Shown here piece by piece: positions 1-6,543 of a stretch of 23,225 nucleotides of DNA; the first letter of the stretch is position 1, and the number at the start of each line of letters is the position of its first letter. The notes under the pieces are model-generated. The model saw only the letters and a list, made by a program, of their open reading frames with translations. It had not been told where the DNA came from and made no database searches. This DNA comes from a virus, in the IMG/VR virus record IMGVR_UViG_3300009155_000285, positions 1 through 23,225 of that record. One strand, written 5' to 3'. The position numbers and the translations under genes are program-made.

Positions 1-1
1 A

Positions 2-244
2 TACAACCTACTATTCCACAAACAACAGCTAAACCTTGTTGCGTTTAAACGATTAATGGATTGTGACGAAGAGGTTTTGCGGTTGGTTAACAGTGCAATC
101 GAAGCGGAGCGCGAAGCCTGTGCTGAAATTTGCAAGAAACACGCTGATGTGTATGCTGGGCTTGAACAAAACCCGACGGCAAAATCAGCATGGGCAGCTT
201 GTATTGACAATCTTGATGCTATCAAAGCAAGGGGACAAGCATGA
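2..244 (+). CDS. Small phage protein, probably 5'-partial at the window edge
   Basis: The reading frame is open from base 2 to the stop at 244. The first ATG is at 56, but it has no Shine-Dalgarno sequence in front of it, so the true start may lie upstream of the window. The visible 62-aa part after that ATG is mainly helical. It contains the segment AIEAEREACAEICKKHAD, a style of Ala/Glu/Cys-rich helix that is very common in small early proteins of many phages and has no known function. The end overlaps the next gene by four bases (ATGA), which suggests translational coupling in one operon. I do not recognise a function. Confidence 0.6.
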   Translation, partial: YNLLFHKQQLNLVAFKRLMDCDEEVLRLVNSAIEAEREACAEICKKHADVYAGLEQNPTAKSAWAACIDNLDAIKARGQA

Positions 245-450
245 GTGAAAGCCAAGAGCCTGTATGCCCCGAGTGCAAAGCAGAAGTTCTTTATGAGTGC
301 GTTGCTTGTAGTCGCAACAATTACCCACCACAGCGCACATGGGCAGGGCTGACGGATGAAGATATGAAAGACCCTAGAACGCACAACTTTGATTTTATTC
401 ATGGTGCTAGATGGGCAGAAGCCAAACTTAAGGGGAAGAACAGTGTCTGA
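241..450 (+). CDS. Small protein with a CxxC-x7-CxxC zinc-knuckle pattern
   Basis: This is a 69-aa protein whose first 25 residues carry two CxxC pairs (Cys9/Cys12 and Cys20/Cys23), the spacing of a compact zinc knuckle. The rest (from RTWAGLTDEDM onward) resembles the 'R-W-x-GL-T/D-D/E' segments seen in small phage proteins, and it ends in a Lys-rich tail. The start overlaps the stop of the previous gene (ATGA), and the end overlaps the GTG of the next. I infer zinc binding from the cysteines only. The role is unknown, perhaps a small early nucleic-acid or protein binder. Confidence 0.65.
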   Translation: MSESQEPVCPECKAEVLYECVACSRNNYPPQRTWAGLTDEDMKDPRTHNFDFIHGARWAEAKLKGKNSV

Positions 451-676
451 TAGATTTGATTTAGAACAGGCCATCCTGCGGGCAGATTTAGAGGGTGATT
501 TAAACCTGCTGTTTGATCGTGTATGCAACGGGCCAGAACTGTCTCAAGATGATTTGGCTAACGCCTTGCTGGGACTCATTACCCTCAACGCTTTACGGCA
601 CGAGAAGCTGTGGAATATCTTTGAAGACATGTGCCATCAAAGGAAATTTAAGGACAAATATGAAAAAGTGGATTGA
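443..676 (+). CDS. Small acidic phage protein of unknown function
   Basis: I choose the GTG at 443 (77 aa, beginning with SDRFDLEQAI) because an AGGGGAAG Shine-Dalgarno sits directly upstream at 431-438 and the start overlaps the previous stop. A TTG at 389 also opens this frame but has no ribosome site and would overlap the previous gene by about 60 bases. The protein is acidic at the N-terminus, alpha-helical in appearance and Leu-rich in the centre (LANALLGLITLNAL). I see no known motif. It is part of a chain of overlapping small genes. Confidence 0.6.
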   Translation: MSDRFDLEQAILRADLEGDLNLLFDRVCNGPELSQDDLANALLGLITLNALRHEKLWNIFEDMCHQRKFKDKYEKVD

Positions 677-854
677 TCCCCCCAGCGGGTGGAAGTATGG
701 ATTCCCTAAGACTTTCGATACAGAAAAGGATGGGGACATGTACGAATGGCTAGTAGCTAATGGTTACCCACAAGAAGAAATAGAAGACTTGGGCAAACAC
801 TTTTATGTGCGTCAATGGTTAACTGATGAGGAGGAAGAGAAATGTCGAACGTAG
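660..854 (+). CDS. Small phage protein of unknown function
   Basis: The ATG at 660 follows AAGGACAA at a good distance for a ribosome site and gives a 64-aa protein starting MKKWIDPPSGWKYGFP. The same frame is open further upstream, but those starts lie deep inside the preceding gene. The aromatic, Pro/Gly-rich start and the acidic end (TDEEEEK) look like a folded small domain. No family is recognised. It overlaps the previous gene by 17 bases and the next by 13. Confidence 0.6.
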   Translation: MKKWIDPPSGWKYGFPKTFDTEKDGDMYEWLVANGYPQEEIEDLGKHFYVRQWLTDEEEEKCRT

Positions 855-1042
855 TCAGGATGAATAAAAGCTCTTATGAACTCTTAGATGAGATTAAAGA
901 AGCGATGACTGAGGATTCAAGCTGCATAGTGGTGTTCTTTGATGGCGAGGACAACCTGCAAGCTGCATACGCTAACGTATCTGCGGAACGTAGTGTGTTT
1001 ATGTTGGAAGCCGCCAAGCTGGACATACTAGATGGAGTGTGA
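842..1042 (+). CDS. Small phage protein of unknown function
   Basis: This 66-aa product has one of the best ribosome sites in the window (GAGGAGGAAGAG at 828-839). It lacks cysteine clusters. An alternation of predicted helix (YELLDEIKEAMTE), strand (SCIVVFFDGEDN) and helix (SVFMLEAAKLDIL) suggests a small alpha/beta fold. It overlaps the upstream gene by 13 bases and abuts the next start, so it is co-translated in the early operon. No function can be assigned. Confidence 0.65.
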   Translation: MSNVVRMNKSSYELLDEIKEAMTEDSSCIVVFFDGEDNLQAAYANVSAERSVFMLEAAKLDILDGV

Positions 1043-1258
1043 ATGAAGTGTCTTGAATGCGGCGCGGCGACAGAAGTTTTATCAACAAGAACATGGGAAA
1101 CATATGTATATAGAAGAAGAAAATGCTTTAATGGGCACAGATTCTCAACAGAAGAAAGACAGCAAACCGCTCACACAAGCGGAGCTGATGGCGTGGTGGC
1201 CGTTCACCCGCCTAGACCCCAAGAGGTTTCCGAAACAACCAAAACGTACTATGCCTGA
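1043..1258 (+). CDS. Zinc-ribbon protein resembling the NrdR N-terminal domain
   Basis: The 71-aa protein begins MKCLECG and continues to a YRRRKCFNGHRFSTEE segment. This matches the layout of the zinc ribbon of NrdR-type repressors: a CxxC pair close to the N-terminus, a basic RRR run, then a second metal-binding pair followed by RF-S/T-T. Here the likely ligands are Cys3, Cys6, Cys28 and His32. The ATP-cone that follows in true NrdR is absent, so this is a stand-alone ribbon, probably nucleic-acid binding (inference). The last third is low in recognisable structure and overlaps a second reading frame that may also be translated. It starts directly after the previous stop. Confidence 0.6.
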   Translation: MKCLECGAATEVLSTRTWETYVYRRRKCFNGHRFSTEERQQTAHTSGADGVVAVHPPRPQEVSETTKTYYA

Positions 1259-1283
1259 CGATATAGGAGATGCTTTACTATGA
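1131..1283 (+). CDS. Small gene in a frame overlapping the zinc-ribbon gene
   Basis: In another frame, about 50 codons run from ATG 1131 (preceded by AGAAGAAGAAA, a weak ribosome site) to a stop at 1283 that overlaps the next gene's ATG as ATGA, a coupling arrangement used repeatedly in this genome. Earlier ATGs in the same frame exist at 1053 and nearby. The product contains AELMAWWPFTRLDPKRFP, which looks like a real conserved protein segment (Trp-Trp, Pro, Arg-Phe-Pro). The overlapping tail of the zinc-ribbon gene looks random by contrast. Function is unknown. The alternative is that it is an unused frame. Confidence 0.4.
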   Translation: MGTDSQQKKDSKPLTQAELMAWWPFTRLDPKRFPKQPKRTMPDDIGDALL

Positions 1284-1486
1284 CTACAGGAATTGAATTT
1301 CTAAAACCTGAAATCAAGCGTAAAGGTAGGGGGCCAAGCAAGAAACCAGCGCTAGCGTGCACCAGCTTACGCTTGCCTGAATATGTGCTGGCCTACTTCA
1401 CCAACAACTTCCCTTACCGAAAGCAAGCCAAGATGAGAGAAGTGCTCGCCGAGTACGTCGAAAATCAGACTAGACCCCCCACCTAA
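1280..1486 (+). CDS. Putative ribbon-helix-helix type DNA-binding protein
   Basis: This is a 68-aa basic protein. A Lys/Arg-rich N-terminal arm (KRKGRGPSKKP) is followed by a short strand-like SLRLPEYVLAYF, a turn, and a helix KMREVLAEYVEN. That strand-helix-helix order, with the 'SLRLP-x-V-x-x-YF' pattern, resembles ribbon-helix-helix proteins such as BrnA-type antitoxins. The assignment is by pattern only. If correct, it would be a small dimeric repressor. It sits next to a perfect 15-bp palindrome at its own 3' end and upstream of the replication promoter, so it is a candidate regulator of the sites described at 1482 and 6531. It is the last gene before the terminator. Confidence 0.55.
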   Translation: MTTGIEFLKPEIKRKGRGPSKKPALACTSLRLPEYVLAYFTNNFPYRKQAKMREVLAEYVENQTRPPT

Positions 1487-1496
1487 CATTGTTAGG
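1482..1496. promoter_or_regulatory. Perfect 15-bp palindrome, candidate operator
   Basis: CCTAACA-T-TGTTAGG has two perfect 7-bp arms around one central base. It overlaps the stop codon of the RHH-like gene and lies about 50 bp upstream of the -35 box at 1547. The same half-site (CCTAAC/GTTAGG) flanks the -10 box of the second promoter, and the central ACAWTGT recurs in both -35 regions. A repressor or activator site is inferred. A weak RNA hairpin with a 3-nt loop is the alternative. Confidence 0.5.
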
Positions 1497-1512
1497 CTAA
1501 GGGAAAACACCG

Positions 1513-1536
1513 AGCCCGCCTAGTGCGGGCTTTTTT
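1513..1536 (+). terminator. Rho-independent terminator of the small-gene operon
   Basis: AGCCCGC and GCGGGCT pair as a 7-bp GC-rich stem with a 5-nt loop (CTAGT), followed by six T residues on the plus strand. It separates the cluster of small genes from the replication promoter that starts 11 bases downstream. There is no T-run on the opposite strand, so it acts only on plus-strand transcription. Confidence 0.85.
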
Positions 1537-1546
1537 GCGTCTTGTG

Positions 1547-1574
1547 TTGACAATGTAAAAAGATGTGCTATAGT
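1547..1574 (+). promoter_or_regulatory. Sigma70-like promoter of the VRR-NUC/polymerase operon
   Basis: A perfect -35 box (TTGACA, 1547-1552) and a -10 box TATAGT (1569-1574) are separated by 16 bp. A TGC directly before the -10 makes it an extended -10 promoter. A ribosome site (AAGGAG, 1591-1596) and ATG 1604 follow. The -35 region shares 14 of 16 bases with the promoter at 6516. Confidence 0.8.
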
Positions 1575-1603
1575 TAAAGCTACCCTTTCAAAGGAGCGAT
1601 TAT

Positions 1604-1933
1604 ATGGCATCAACACCTGAAGCCAAAGTGAAAGCGAAGATCAAAGCGATCTTAAAAGCTAACAACGTGTACTACGCCATGCCTATTGGCACGGGCTACG
1701 GCAACAGCGGCGTGCCGGACTTTCTATGTTGCGTCAACAGCATGTTCTTAGCGATAGAAGCAAAGGCTGGTAAGGGCACAACCACCGCGCTACAAGCCAA
1801 AAATCTACGAGAAATCCAAGAATCCGGGGGTTTTACCTTAGTCCTCAGCGAAGAAAGCATCAAACAGCAGGTTCTAGAGTTTGTATTGCACTATATGAAC
1901 CATACAAAACTAAGCTATGAATGTCCTCCATGA
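1604..1933 (+). CDS. VRR-NUC domain nuclease (Holliday-junction-resolvase-like)
   Basis: This 109-aa protein is a stand-alone VRR-NUC domain of the PD-(D/E)XK superfamily. The diagnostic core is visible: an N-terminal helix with Glu6, then GNSGVPDFLCC with Asp39, then AIEAKAGKG with Glu52-x-Lys54, then LQAKNLREIQESGG with Gln64. These are the expected metal-binding and catalytic residues. Phage members are usually annotated as nucleases and are thought to cut branched DNA; that activity is inherited from the family, not shown here. It is the first gene after the 1547 promoter and overlaps the polymerase start, so a role in processing replication or recombination intermediates is likely. Confidence 0.88.
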   Translation: MASTPEAKVKAKIKAILKANNVYYAMPIGTGYGNSGVPDFLCCVNSMFLAIEAKAGKGTTTALQAKNLREIQESGGFTLVLSEESIKQQVLEFVLHYMNHTKLSYECPP

Positions 1934-3747
1934 ATGTCCTAACAGTTGATTTTGAAACCTACTACTCCTCTGACATAGGCTTCTCTAAGCAGACTACTGA
2001 GGAATACATAAGAGACCCTCAGTTTGAGGTGATCGGCGTAGCGGTACAGGAGAATGATGGCGAGCCGGTGTGGTTAAGTGGTGACGCAGCTGCCATTCAT
2101 AGCTTCCTTTCTTCCTACGATTGGGCTAATTCGCTAGCCATAGCACACAACGCAGCATTCGATGGGGCGATACTTAACTGGATATACGGTATAAATCCAA
2201 AGGGTTGGATAGATACGCTGTCAATGGCACGTGCGCTACACGGCACTGAGGTAGGCGGTAGTCTTGCGGTGCTAGCCTCTTACTACGAACTAGGCGTCAA
2301 AGGTACGGAGGTAGCTAATGCTAAGGGGTTGAAGCGGCAAGATTTTTCCGCCGACCAGCTTGCAAAATACGGTGAGTACTGCGCCAACGATGTACGACTT
2401 ACGTGGGATTTGTTCAAGGCTATGAGCAAAGAGTTTCCGCCGTCGGAGCTTAGACTTATTGATCTAACCATACGTATGTTTACAGACCCAGTACTGCGGC
2501 TAGATATCGATTTGCTCAATAGACATTTGGAAGCCACCAAAGAAGCGAAGGCGGCACTGCTCGGTGGATTTAATCGTGAAGATTTGATGAGCAACCCCAA
2601 GTTCGCCGACCTGCTCAGAAATCAGGGTGTTGAGCCGCCTATGAAGAAGAGCCCGACTACAGGTAAGCAGACCTACGCACTGGCTAAGAATGACCAAGGG
2701 CTTAAAGATTTATTGGAGCACTCCAACTCAGTTGTGCAAGCCTTGGTAGCCGCTAGGCTTGGTACTAAATCCACCATTGAGGAGACGCGCACTGAGCGGT
2801 TCGTTGGGATTGCAAATCGCGGGGCGCTACCCGTACCTTTGCGTTACTACGCCGCGCACACTGGTCGTTGGGGCGGTGACGACAAGATCAACTTACAAAA
2901 CTTGCAGAGGAATTCCCCACTTAAATCAGCGATCATTGCCCCCAATGGCTACGTGATGATTGACTCGGACTCATCGCAGATTGAAGCTAGGACTTTAGCG
3001 TGGCTAGCAGGGCAAGATGATCTGGTGAAAGCCTTTGATAACGGCGAGGATGTATACAGAATCATGGCGTCCGCTATCTACGGTAAGAACATCGAAGACA
3101 TTACAAAAGATGAGCGGTTTGTTGGAAAAACTACGATCCTTGGTGCTGGTTACGGCATGGGCGCTATAAAGTTCAAGGCGCAGCTTAAAAGTTTTGGTGT
3201 TGAAGTTTCGGATGACGAGGCGCAACGAATCATCCAAACATATAGGTTGACTTACCCCAAGATACCGGAGCTGTGGAAGTCCGCTGGTGTCGCACTTAAG
3301 GCCGTCCTGCAAAACCAACAGACTACGTTGGGCCGTGGTGGCGTACTCGAAGTAAGGGGGGCTGACGGCATATTACTGCCCAACAAATTGTTTATACGCT
3401 ATCCAAACCTCAGACTGCACGACGACGAGAATGGCAAAACAGAAATGGTGTACGACACCAAGAAGGGCAAAGCAGTTATACCTAACCGTATATACGGTGG
3501 GAAGGTCGTGGAGAACGTATGCCAAGCGTTAGCACGTATTGTGATTGGCGATCAGATGCTGCGGGTAGCGAAGAAATACAGAGTGGTCATGACTGTTCAT
3601 GACGCGATTGCTTGCGTGGTGCGGGAAGAAGAAGCTGTAGCCGCTAAAGAATACGTCGAGGTGTGCATGAGGAGTAGGCCAACTTGGGCCCCCGAATTGC
3701 CACTAAATTGTGAGGCCGGATGTGGCAAATCTTACGGAGACTGCTAA
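1930..3747 (+). CDS. Family A DNA polymerase with 3'-5' exonuclease domain
   Basis: I take the ATG at 1930, which forms an ATGA overlap with the upstream stop. An in-frame ATG at 1921 would add three residues, and the residue numbers below use that longer 608-aa form. The exonuclease domain has DFETYYS (Asp10, Glu12), AHNAAFD (Asp81) and YCANDVRLTWDLF (Tyr153, Asp157). The polymerase domain has TGRWGGDDKINLQNLQR (about 314-330), motif A DSSQIEAR (Asp350), motif B RFVGKTTILGAGYG (Arg399, Lys403, Tyr411) and motif C VHDA (Asp561). There is no 5'-3' exonuclease. All catalytic aspartates are present, so it should be the active phage replicase. Two unusual points are Leu407 at the position equivalent to E. 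coli Phe762, and Ala where motif C normally has Glu. Confidence 0.95.
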   Translation: MNVLTVDFETYYSSDIGFSKQTTEEYIRDPQFEVIGVAVQENDGEPVWLSGDAAAIHSFLSSYDWANSLAIAHNAAFDGAILNWIYGINPKGWIDTLSMARALHGTEVGGSLAVLASYYELGVKGTEVANAKGLKRQDFSADQLAKYGEYCANDVRLTWDLFKAMSKEFPPSELRLIDLTIRMFTDPVLRLDIDLLNRHLEATKEAKAALLGGFNREDLMSNPKFADLLRNQGVEPPMKKSPTTGKQTYALAKNDQGLKDLLEHSNSVVQALVAARLGTKSTIEETRTERFVGIANRGALPVPLRYYAAHTGRWGGDDKINLQNLQRNSPLKSAIIAPNGYVMIDSDSSQIEARTLAWLAGQDDLVKAFDNGEDVYRIMASAIYGKNIEDITKDERFVGKTTILGAGYGMGAIKFKAQLKSFGVEVSDDEAQRIIQTYRLTYPKIPELWKSAGVALKAVLQNQQTTLGRGGVLEVRGADGILLPNKLFIRYPNLRLHDDENGKTEMVYDTKKGKAVIPNRIYGGKVVENVCQALARIVIGDQMLRVAKKYRVVMTVHDAIACVVREEEAVAAKEYVEVCMRSRPTWAPELPLNCEAGCGKSYGDC

Positions 3748-4430
3748 TGAGCGAGAAAAAAGAAAGTACTGTTTGGTCTTTTAGTAGCCTTAAAACATTT
3801 CAACAATGTCCTAGAAAGTACTACCACACCAAGGTAGTTAAAGATGTTGTCGAAGGTGACACGGAGGCTACGTTGTATGGTAAGTCCGTGCATACGGCTG
3901 CTGAAGAATACATACGTGACGGCGTGGCCCTACCTGCACCCTACGCCTATATCAAACCCCTATTGGACAAACTTAACTCTATTCCCGGAGAAAAATTATG
4001 CGAAGTGAAACTAGGTCTAACGAAGAACTTGGAGTCTTGCGAATTCAATGCTCCGAATGTTTGGTGGCATGGGATAGCCGATTTGGTAGTTATCAATCGG
4101 GAGAAGAGCCTAGCGTACTCAGTGGACTACAAGACAAGCAAGAGTGCGAGATATGCGGACGTAAAGCAATTGGATTTGGTGGCTTGTGGGCTTTTCGCCA
4201 AGTTCCCGGAGATAAAGAAGGTGAAGAGCGGGTTGGCCTTTGTCGTATCGAATGAATTTATCAAGGCCGAACATCATGCTGAAAGGATTCTTAAGTACAT
4301 GGAGAAGCCAACACAAGATGTAGCCCGCATTGAAGCGGCTAAGAAGAATGGCGTATGGAATCCGATATGGGGGCCGCTGTGCAAGTTTTGCGCGGTGAAG
4401 ACTTGCGAGTACAACAAAAGTAGAGACTGA
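3747..4430 (+). CDS. RecB/Cas4-like PD-(D/E)XK exonuclease with Cys cluster
   Basis: The start ATG at 3747 overlaps the polymerase stop (TAATG) and follows GGAG; the frame continues upstream but inside the polymerase. The 227-aa product has the RecB-family nuclease motifs: QCPRKYY, GKSVHTAAEEY (His49), GIADLVV (Asp112) and VDYKT (Asp127, Lys129). Four cysteines (Cys21, then Cys212-x2-Cys215-x4-Cys220 at the C-terminus) have the arrangement of the iron-sulfur cluster of Cas4 and AddB-type nucleases. It is probably an exonuclease making single-stranded ends for recombination or repair. There is no CRISPR array or other cas gene nearby, so a CRISPR role is not supported. Confidence 0.85.
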   Translation: MSEKKESTVWSFSSLKTFQQCPRKYYHTKVVKDVVEGDTEATLYGKSVHTAAEEYIRDGVALPAPYAYIKPLLDKLNSIPGEKLCEVKLGLTKNLESCEFNAPNVWWHGIADLVVINREKSLAYSVDYKTSKSARYADVKQLDLVACGLFAKFPEIKKVKSGLAFVVSNEFIKAEHHAERILKYMEKPTQDVARIEAAKKNGVWNPIWGPLCKFCAVKTCEYNKSRD

Positions 4431-4846
4431 TGCGCCCCATATACGAAACCGATCAGGATAGGGGCAGAGAGCGCGAAGTGCATTCGTACTTGGAGTCTAA
4501 GCTTGACTGCGTATTCAAGGTCGCCGACAGGCTCTCAAATGTGGATGGATTTTTGTGTAGTGTCGACGGTGAAATGGTAGCGGCTGTGGAGATCAAGACT
4601 AGGCGCAACTCGAAAGCCAAGTACCCCACGTACATGTTGAGCGCGGCTAAGTGGCGCAACGGGTTGGAAACCGGTAAGATTTATGGAGTCCCATTTGTTC
4701 TTATTGTTAAGTTTACCGACGGTATCTATGCCGTTGCGTTATCCGACAGGTACAAGACGAGCCACGGCGGGAGGTATGACCGAGGCGATGCTAGGGACGC
4801 AGAAGAATGTATATACATCCCGATTGACAAATTCCACGAAGTTTAA
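4430..4846 (+). CDS. Putative PD-(D/E)XK-type endonuclease
   Basis: This 138-aa protein begins in a TGATG overlap with the preceding nuclease gene. An N-terminal helix with Glu residues (GREREVHSYLE) is followed by NVDGFLCSVDGE (Asp39), then AAVEIKTRRN with Glu54-x-Lys56, and SAAKWRNG. This is the order and spacing of a minimal PD-(D/E)XK nuclease fold such as small resolvases or restriction-like endonucleases. The assignment rests on this motif pattern alone. The C-terminal part (DGIYAVALSDRYK, then IYIPIDKF) looks like the outer strands of a beta-sheet. It lies between two other nuclease genes, which supports a role in DNA processing. Confidence 0.6.
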   Translation: MRPIYETDQDRGREREVHSYLESKLDCVFKVADRLSNVDGFLCSVDGEMVAAVEIKTRRNSKAKYPTYMLSAAKWRNGLETGKIYGVPFVLIVKFTDGIYAVALSDRYKTSHGGRYDRGDARDAEECIYIPIDKFHEV

Positions 4847-4855
4847 GGAAACACC

Positions 4856-5134
4856 ATGCCATACGTAAACAAACCCAGACCTTACAAAAAAGAGTACCAA
4901 CAACAGTTAGATAGAGGTGAAGGTAAAGCTAGGCTAGAAAGAGAACGTGCTAGAGAAGATATGGACAAGCGCGGTGTCAACCGAGCAGGTAAAGACATTG
5001 ACCATGCCATACCGCTATCTAAGGGCGGCACTAACTCTCCTAGCAACCTGCGCTTGAAGTCGCCGAGCGCCAATCGATCTTTCAGTCGCAATTCAGATCA
5101 CACAGTTAAAGTAAACAAACCAAAGAAAAAATGA
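4856..5134 (+). CDS. HNH endonuclease
   Basis: This is a small basic 92-aa protein with a canonical HNH core: DIDHAIPLSKGG (Asp49, His50), SPSNLRL (Asn64) and SANRSFSR (Asn73). The first 45 residues are a highly charged helix and the last dozen are Lys-rich, both probably DNA-contacting. A ribosome site AAGGAA lies at 4846-4851. The stop overlaps the start of the helicase gene (ATGA). Free-standing HNH proteins in phages can be homing endonucleases or packaging or recombination nucleases. Tight operon packing here argues for a regular part of the replication module rather than a recent insertion (inference). Confidence 0.85.
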   Translation: MPYVNKPRPYKKEYQQQLDRGEGKARLERERAREDMDKRGVNRAGKDIDHAIPLSKGGTNSPSNLRLKSPSANRSFSRNSDHTVKVNKPKKK

Positions 5135-6519
5135 GTCTATTAGAGTATGAGTGGCCACGGCCTCACGGGTTCACCCCGTTCGCGCATCAGCAGACAACAG
5201 CGGAGTTTTTGGTAACAAACCGCAAAGCGTTCTGCTTCAACGAACAAGGTACGGGTAAGACAGCATCAGTTATATGGGCTGTAGATTATTTGATGCAACG
5301 TGGGTTAGTAAATCGAGTGTTAGTGATCTGCCCCTTGTCGATCATGAAGTCGGCTTGGCAGAATGATTTGTTTAAGTTTGCTATCCACCGGACTGTAGCT
5401 ATCGCTTACGGAGCCGCAGATAAACGCAGAGCCGCCATAAGCAGCAATGCAGAATTTGTGATCATAAATTTTGACGGGGTCGGCATCGTTAAGAAAGAGA
5501 TTGCTGCCGGTGGATTCGATTTGATTGTTGTAGATGAAGCATCAGCGTACAAGAATCCGCAGACGGACAGATGGAAAGACCTGCGGGATCTTATGAAAAC
5601 TATTAAAGGTCTATGGATGTTGACGGGTACACCGGCAGCGCAGTCGCCTGTGGATGCTTATGGATTAGCAAAGCTTGTCAATCCCCAGTCAGTGTCTCCT
5701 TTCTATGGGCAGTTCCGCGACTCGGTCATGCAAAAAGTTAGCGAATTTAGGTGGATTCCTAGGCCCGATGCACAGAACACAGTACATAGAATATTGCAAC
5801 CCGCGATACGATTTGAGAAAGCTCAATGCTTAGATCTTCCACCAGTTACCTACGTCTACAGGGACGCTCCACTTACGCCACAACAACTTAAGTACTACAA
5901 CACGCTTAAAAAGCAAATGCTTATCGAGGCTGCCGGAGAAGAAGTGTCGGCAGTCAACGCCGCAGTACGCATCAACAAGCTGCTACAAATAGCTGGCGGG
6001 GCGGTGTATACCGACAGCGGGGAGATCATCGAGTTTGATGTGTCCCAACGACTGCAAGTCATCCGAGAAGTTATAGAAGAGTCGAATCATAAAGTTCTGG
6101 TGTTTGTCCCGTTTACTCATACCATAGAACTGCTACAGAAGTACTTAGAAAAACATCACGTTACATGCGAGGTAATAAACGGTTCCGTTAGCGTGAACAA
6201 ACGTACTGACATTGTCAGCAGGTTCCAAAGCCGAGAAACCCCCAAGGTCTTGATCATCCAACCACAAGCTGCTTCGCACGGTCTAACACTAACCGCCGCC
6301 GACACCATCATCTGGTACGCCCCATGCTCTAGTGTAGAAACGTATCTGCAAGCTAATGCTAGGATTGATAGGCCGGGCCAAGTGAACAACATGACCGTGG
6401 TGCACATAAATGGCAGTCCTGTAGAGAGAAAGATGTACGCCTTACTACAAGGCAACATTGACAACCACAACAAAGTGATTGACTTGTACAGACAAGAAAT
6501 TTCTTCGGATGACTCTTGA
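5131..6519 (+). CDS. SNF2-type superfamily 2 DNA helicase/translocase
   Basis: The 462-aa protein shows the motor motifs in order: FAHQQTTAEFL (Q motif, about 18-27), NEQGTGKTAS (Walker A, 38-46), VVDEASAYKN (motif II, Asp135-Glu136), LTGTPA (motif III, 164-169), and in the second RecA-like lobe QAASHGLTLTAADTIIWY and QANARIDRPGQ (motif VI, Gln407, Arg411, Arg414). 'DEAS..KN' with 'R.DR.GQ' is typical of the compact SNF2-like helicases of phages. It should be an ATP-dependent DNA translocase used in replication, recombination or fork remodelling. It is coupled to the HNH gene by an ATGA overlap and ends the first replication operon, with the next promoter's -35 overlapping its stop codon. Confidence 0.92.
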   Translation: MSLLEYEWPRPHGFTPFAHQQTTAEFLVTNRKAFCFNEQGTGKTASVIWAVDYLMQRGLVNRVLVICPLSIMKSAWQNDLFKFAIHRTVAIAYGAADKRRAAISSNAEFVIINFDGVGIVKKEIAAGGFDLIVVDEASAYKNPQTDRWKDLRDLMKTIKGLWMLTGTPAAQSPVDAYGLAKLVNPQSVSPFYGQFRDSVMQKVSEFRWIPRPDAQNTVHRILQPAIRFEKAQCLDLPPVTYVYRDAPLTPQQLKYYNTLKKQMLIEAAGEEVSAVNAAVRINKLLQIAGGAVYTDSGEIIEFDVSQRLQVIREVIEESNHKVLVFVPFTHTIELLQKYLEKHHVTCEVINGSVSVNKRTDIVSRFQSRETPKVLIIQPQAASHGLTLTAADTIIWYAPCSSVETYLQANARIDRPGQVNNMTVVHINGSPVERKMYALLQGNIDNHNKVIDLYRQEISSDDS

Positions 6520-6543
6520 CATTGTACAAAGTTAGGTTATACT
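6516..6543 (+). promoter_or_regulatory. Sigma70-like promoter of the ssDNA-binding/primase operon
   Basis: A perfect -35 (TTGACA, 6516-6521) overlaps the helicase stop codon. A 16-bp spacer and -10 TATACT (6538-6543) follow, then a ribosome site (AGGAG, 6561-6565) and ATG 6573. The -35 region (TTGACATTGTACAAAG) is nearly identical to that at 1547 (TTGACAATGTAAAAAG), with the same 16-bp spacing. Confidence 0.8.

Noticed and set aside
3747-4430. Cas4-like nuclease as part of a CRISPR adaptation module
   Set aside because: There is no repeat-spacer array and no cas1 or cas2 in the window. The neighbours are replication genes, so this is a phage RecB-type nuclease.
6206-6218. Perfect 13-bp palindrome CTGACATTGTCAG inside the helicase gene
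   Set aside because: It contains the ACATTGT core but lies in coding sequence, encodes an ordinary protein segment and lacks the CCTAAC half-site. Palindromes of this size are not rare in 23 kb.
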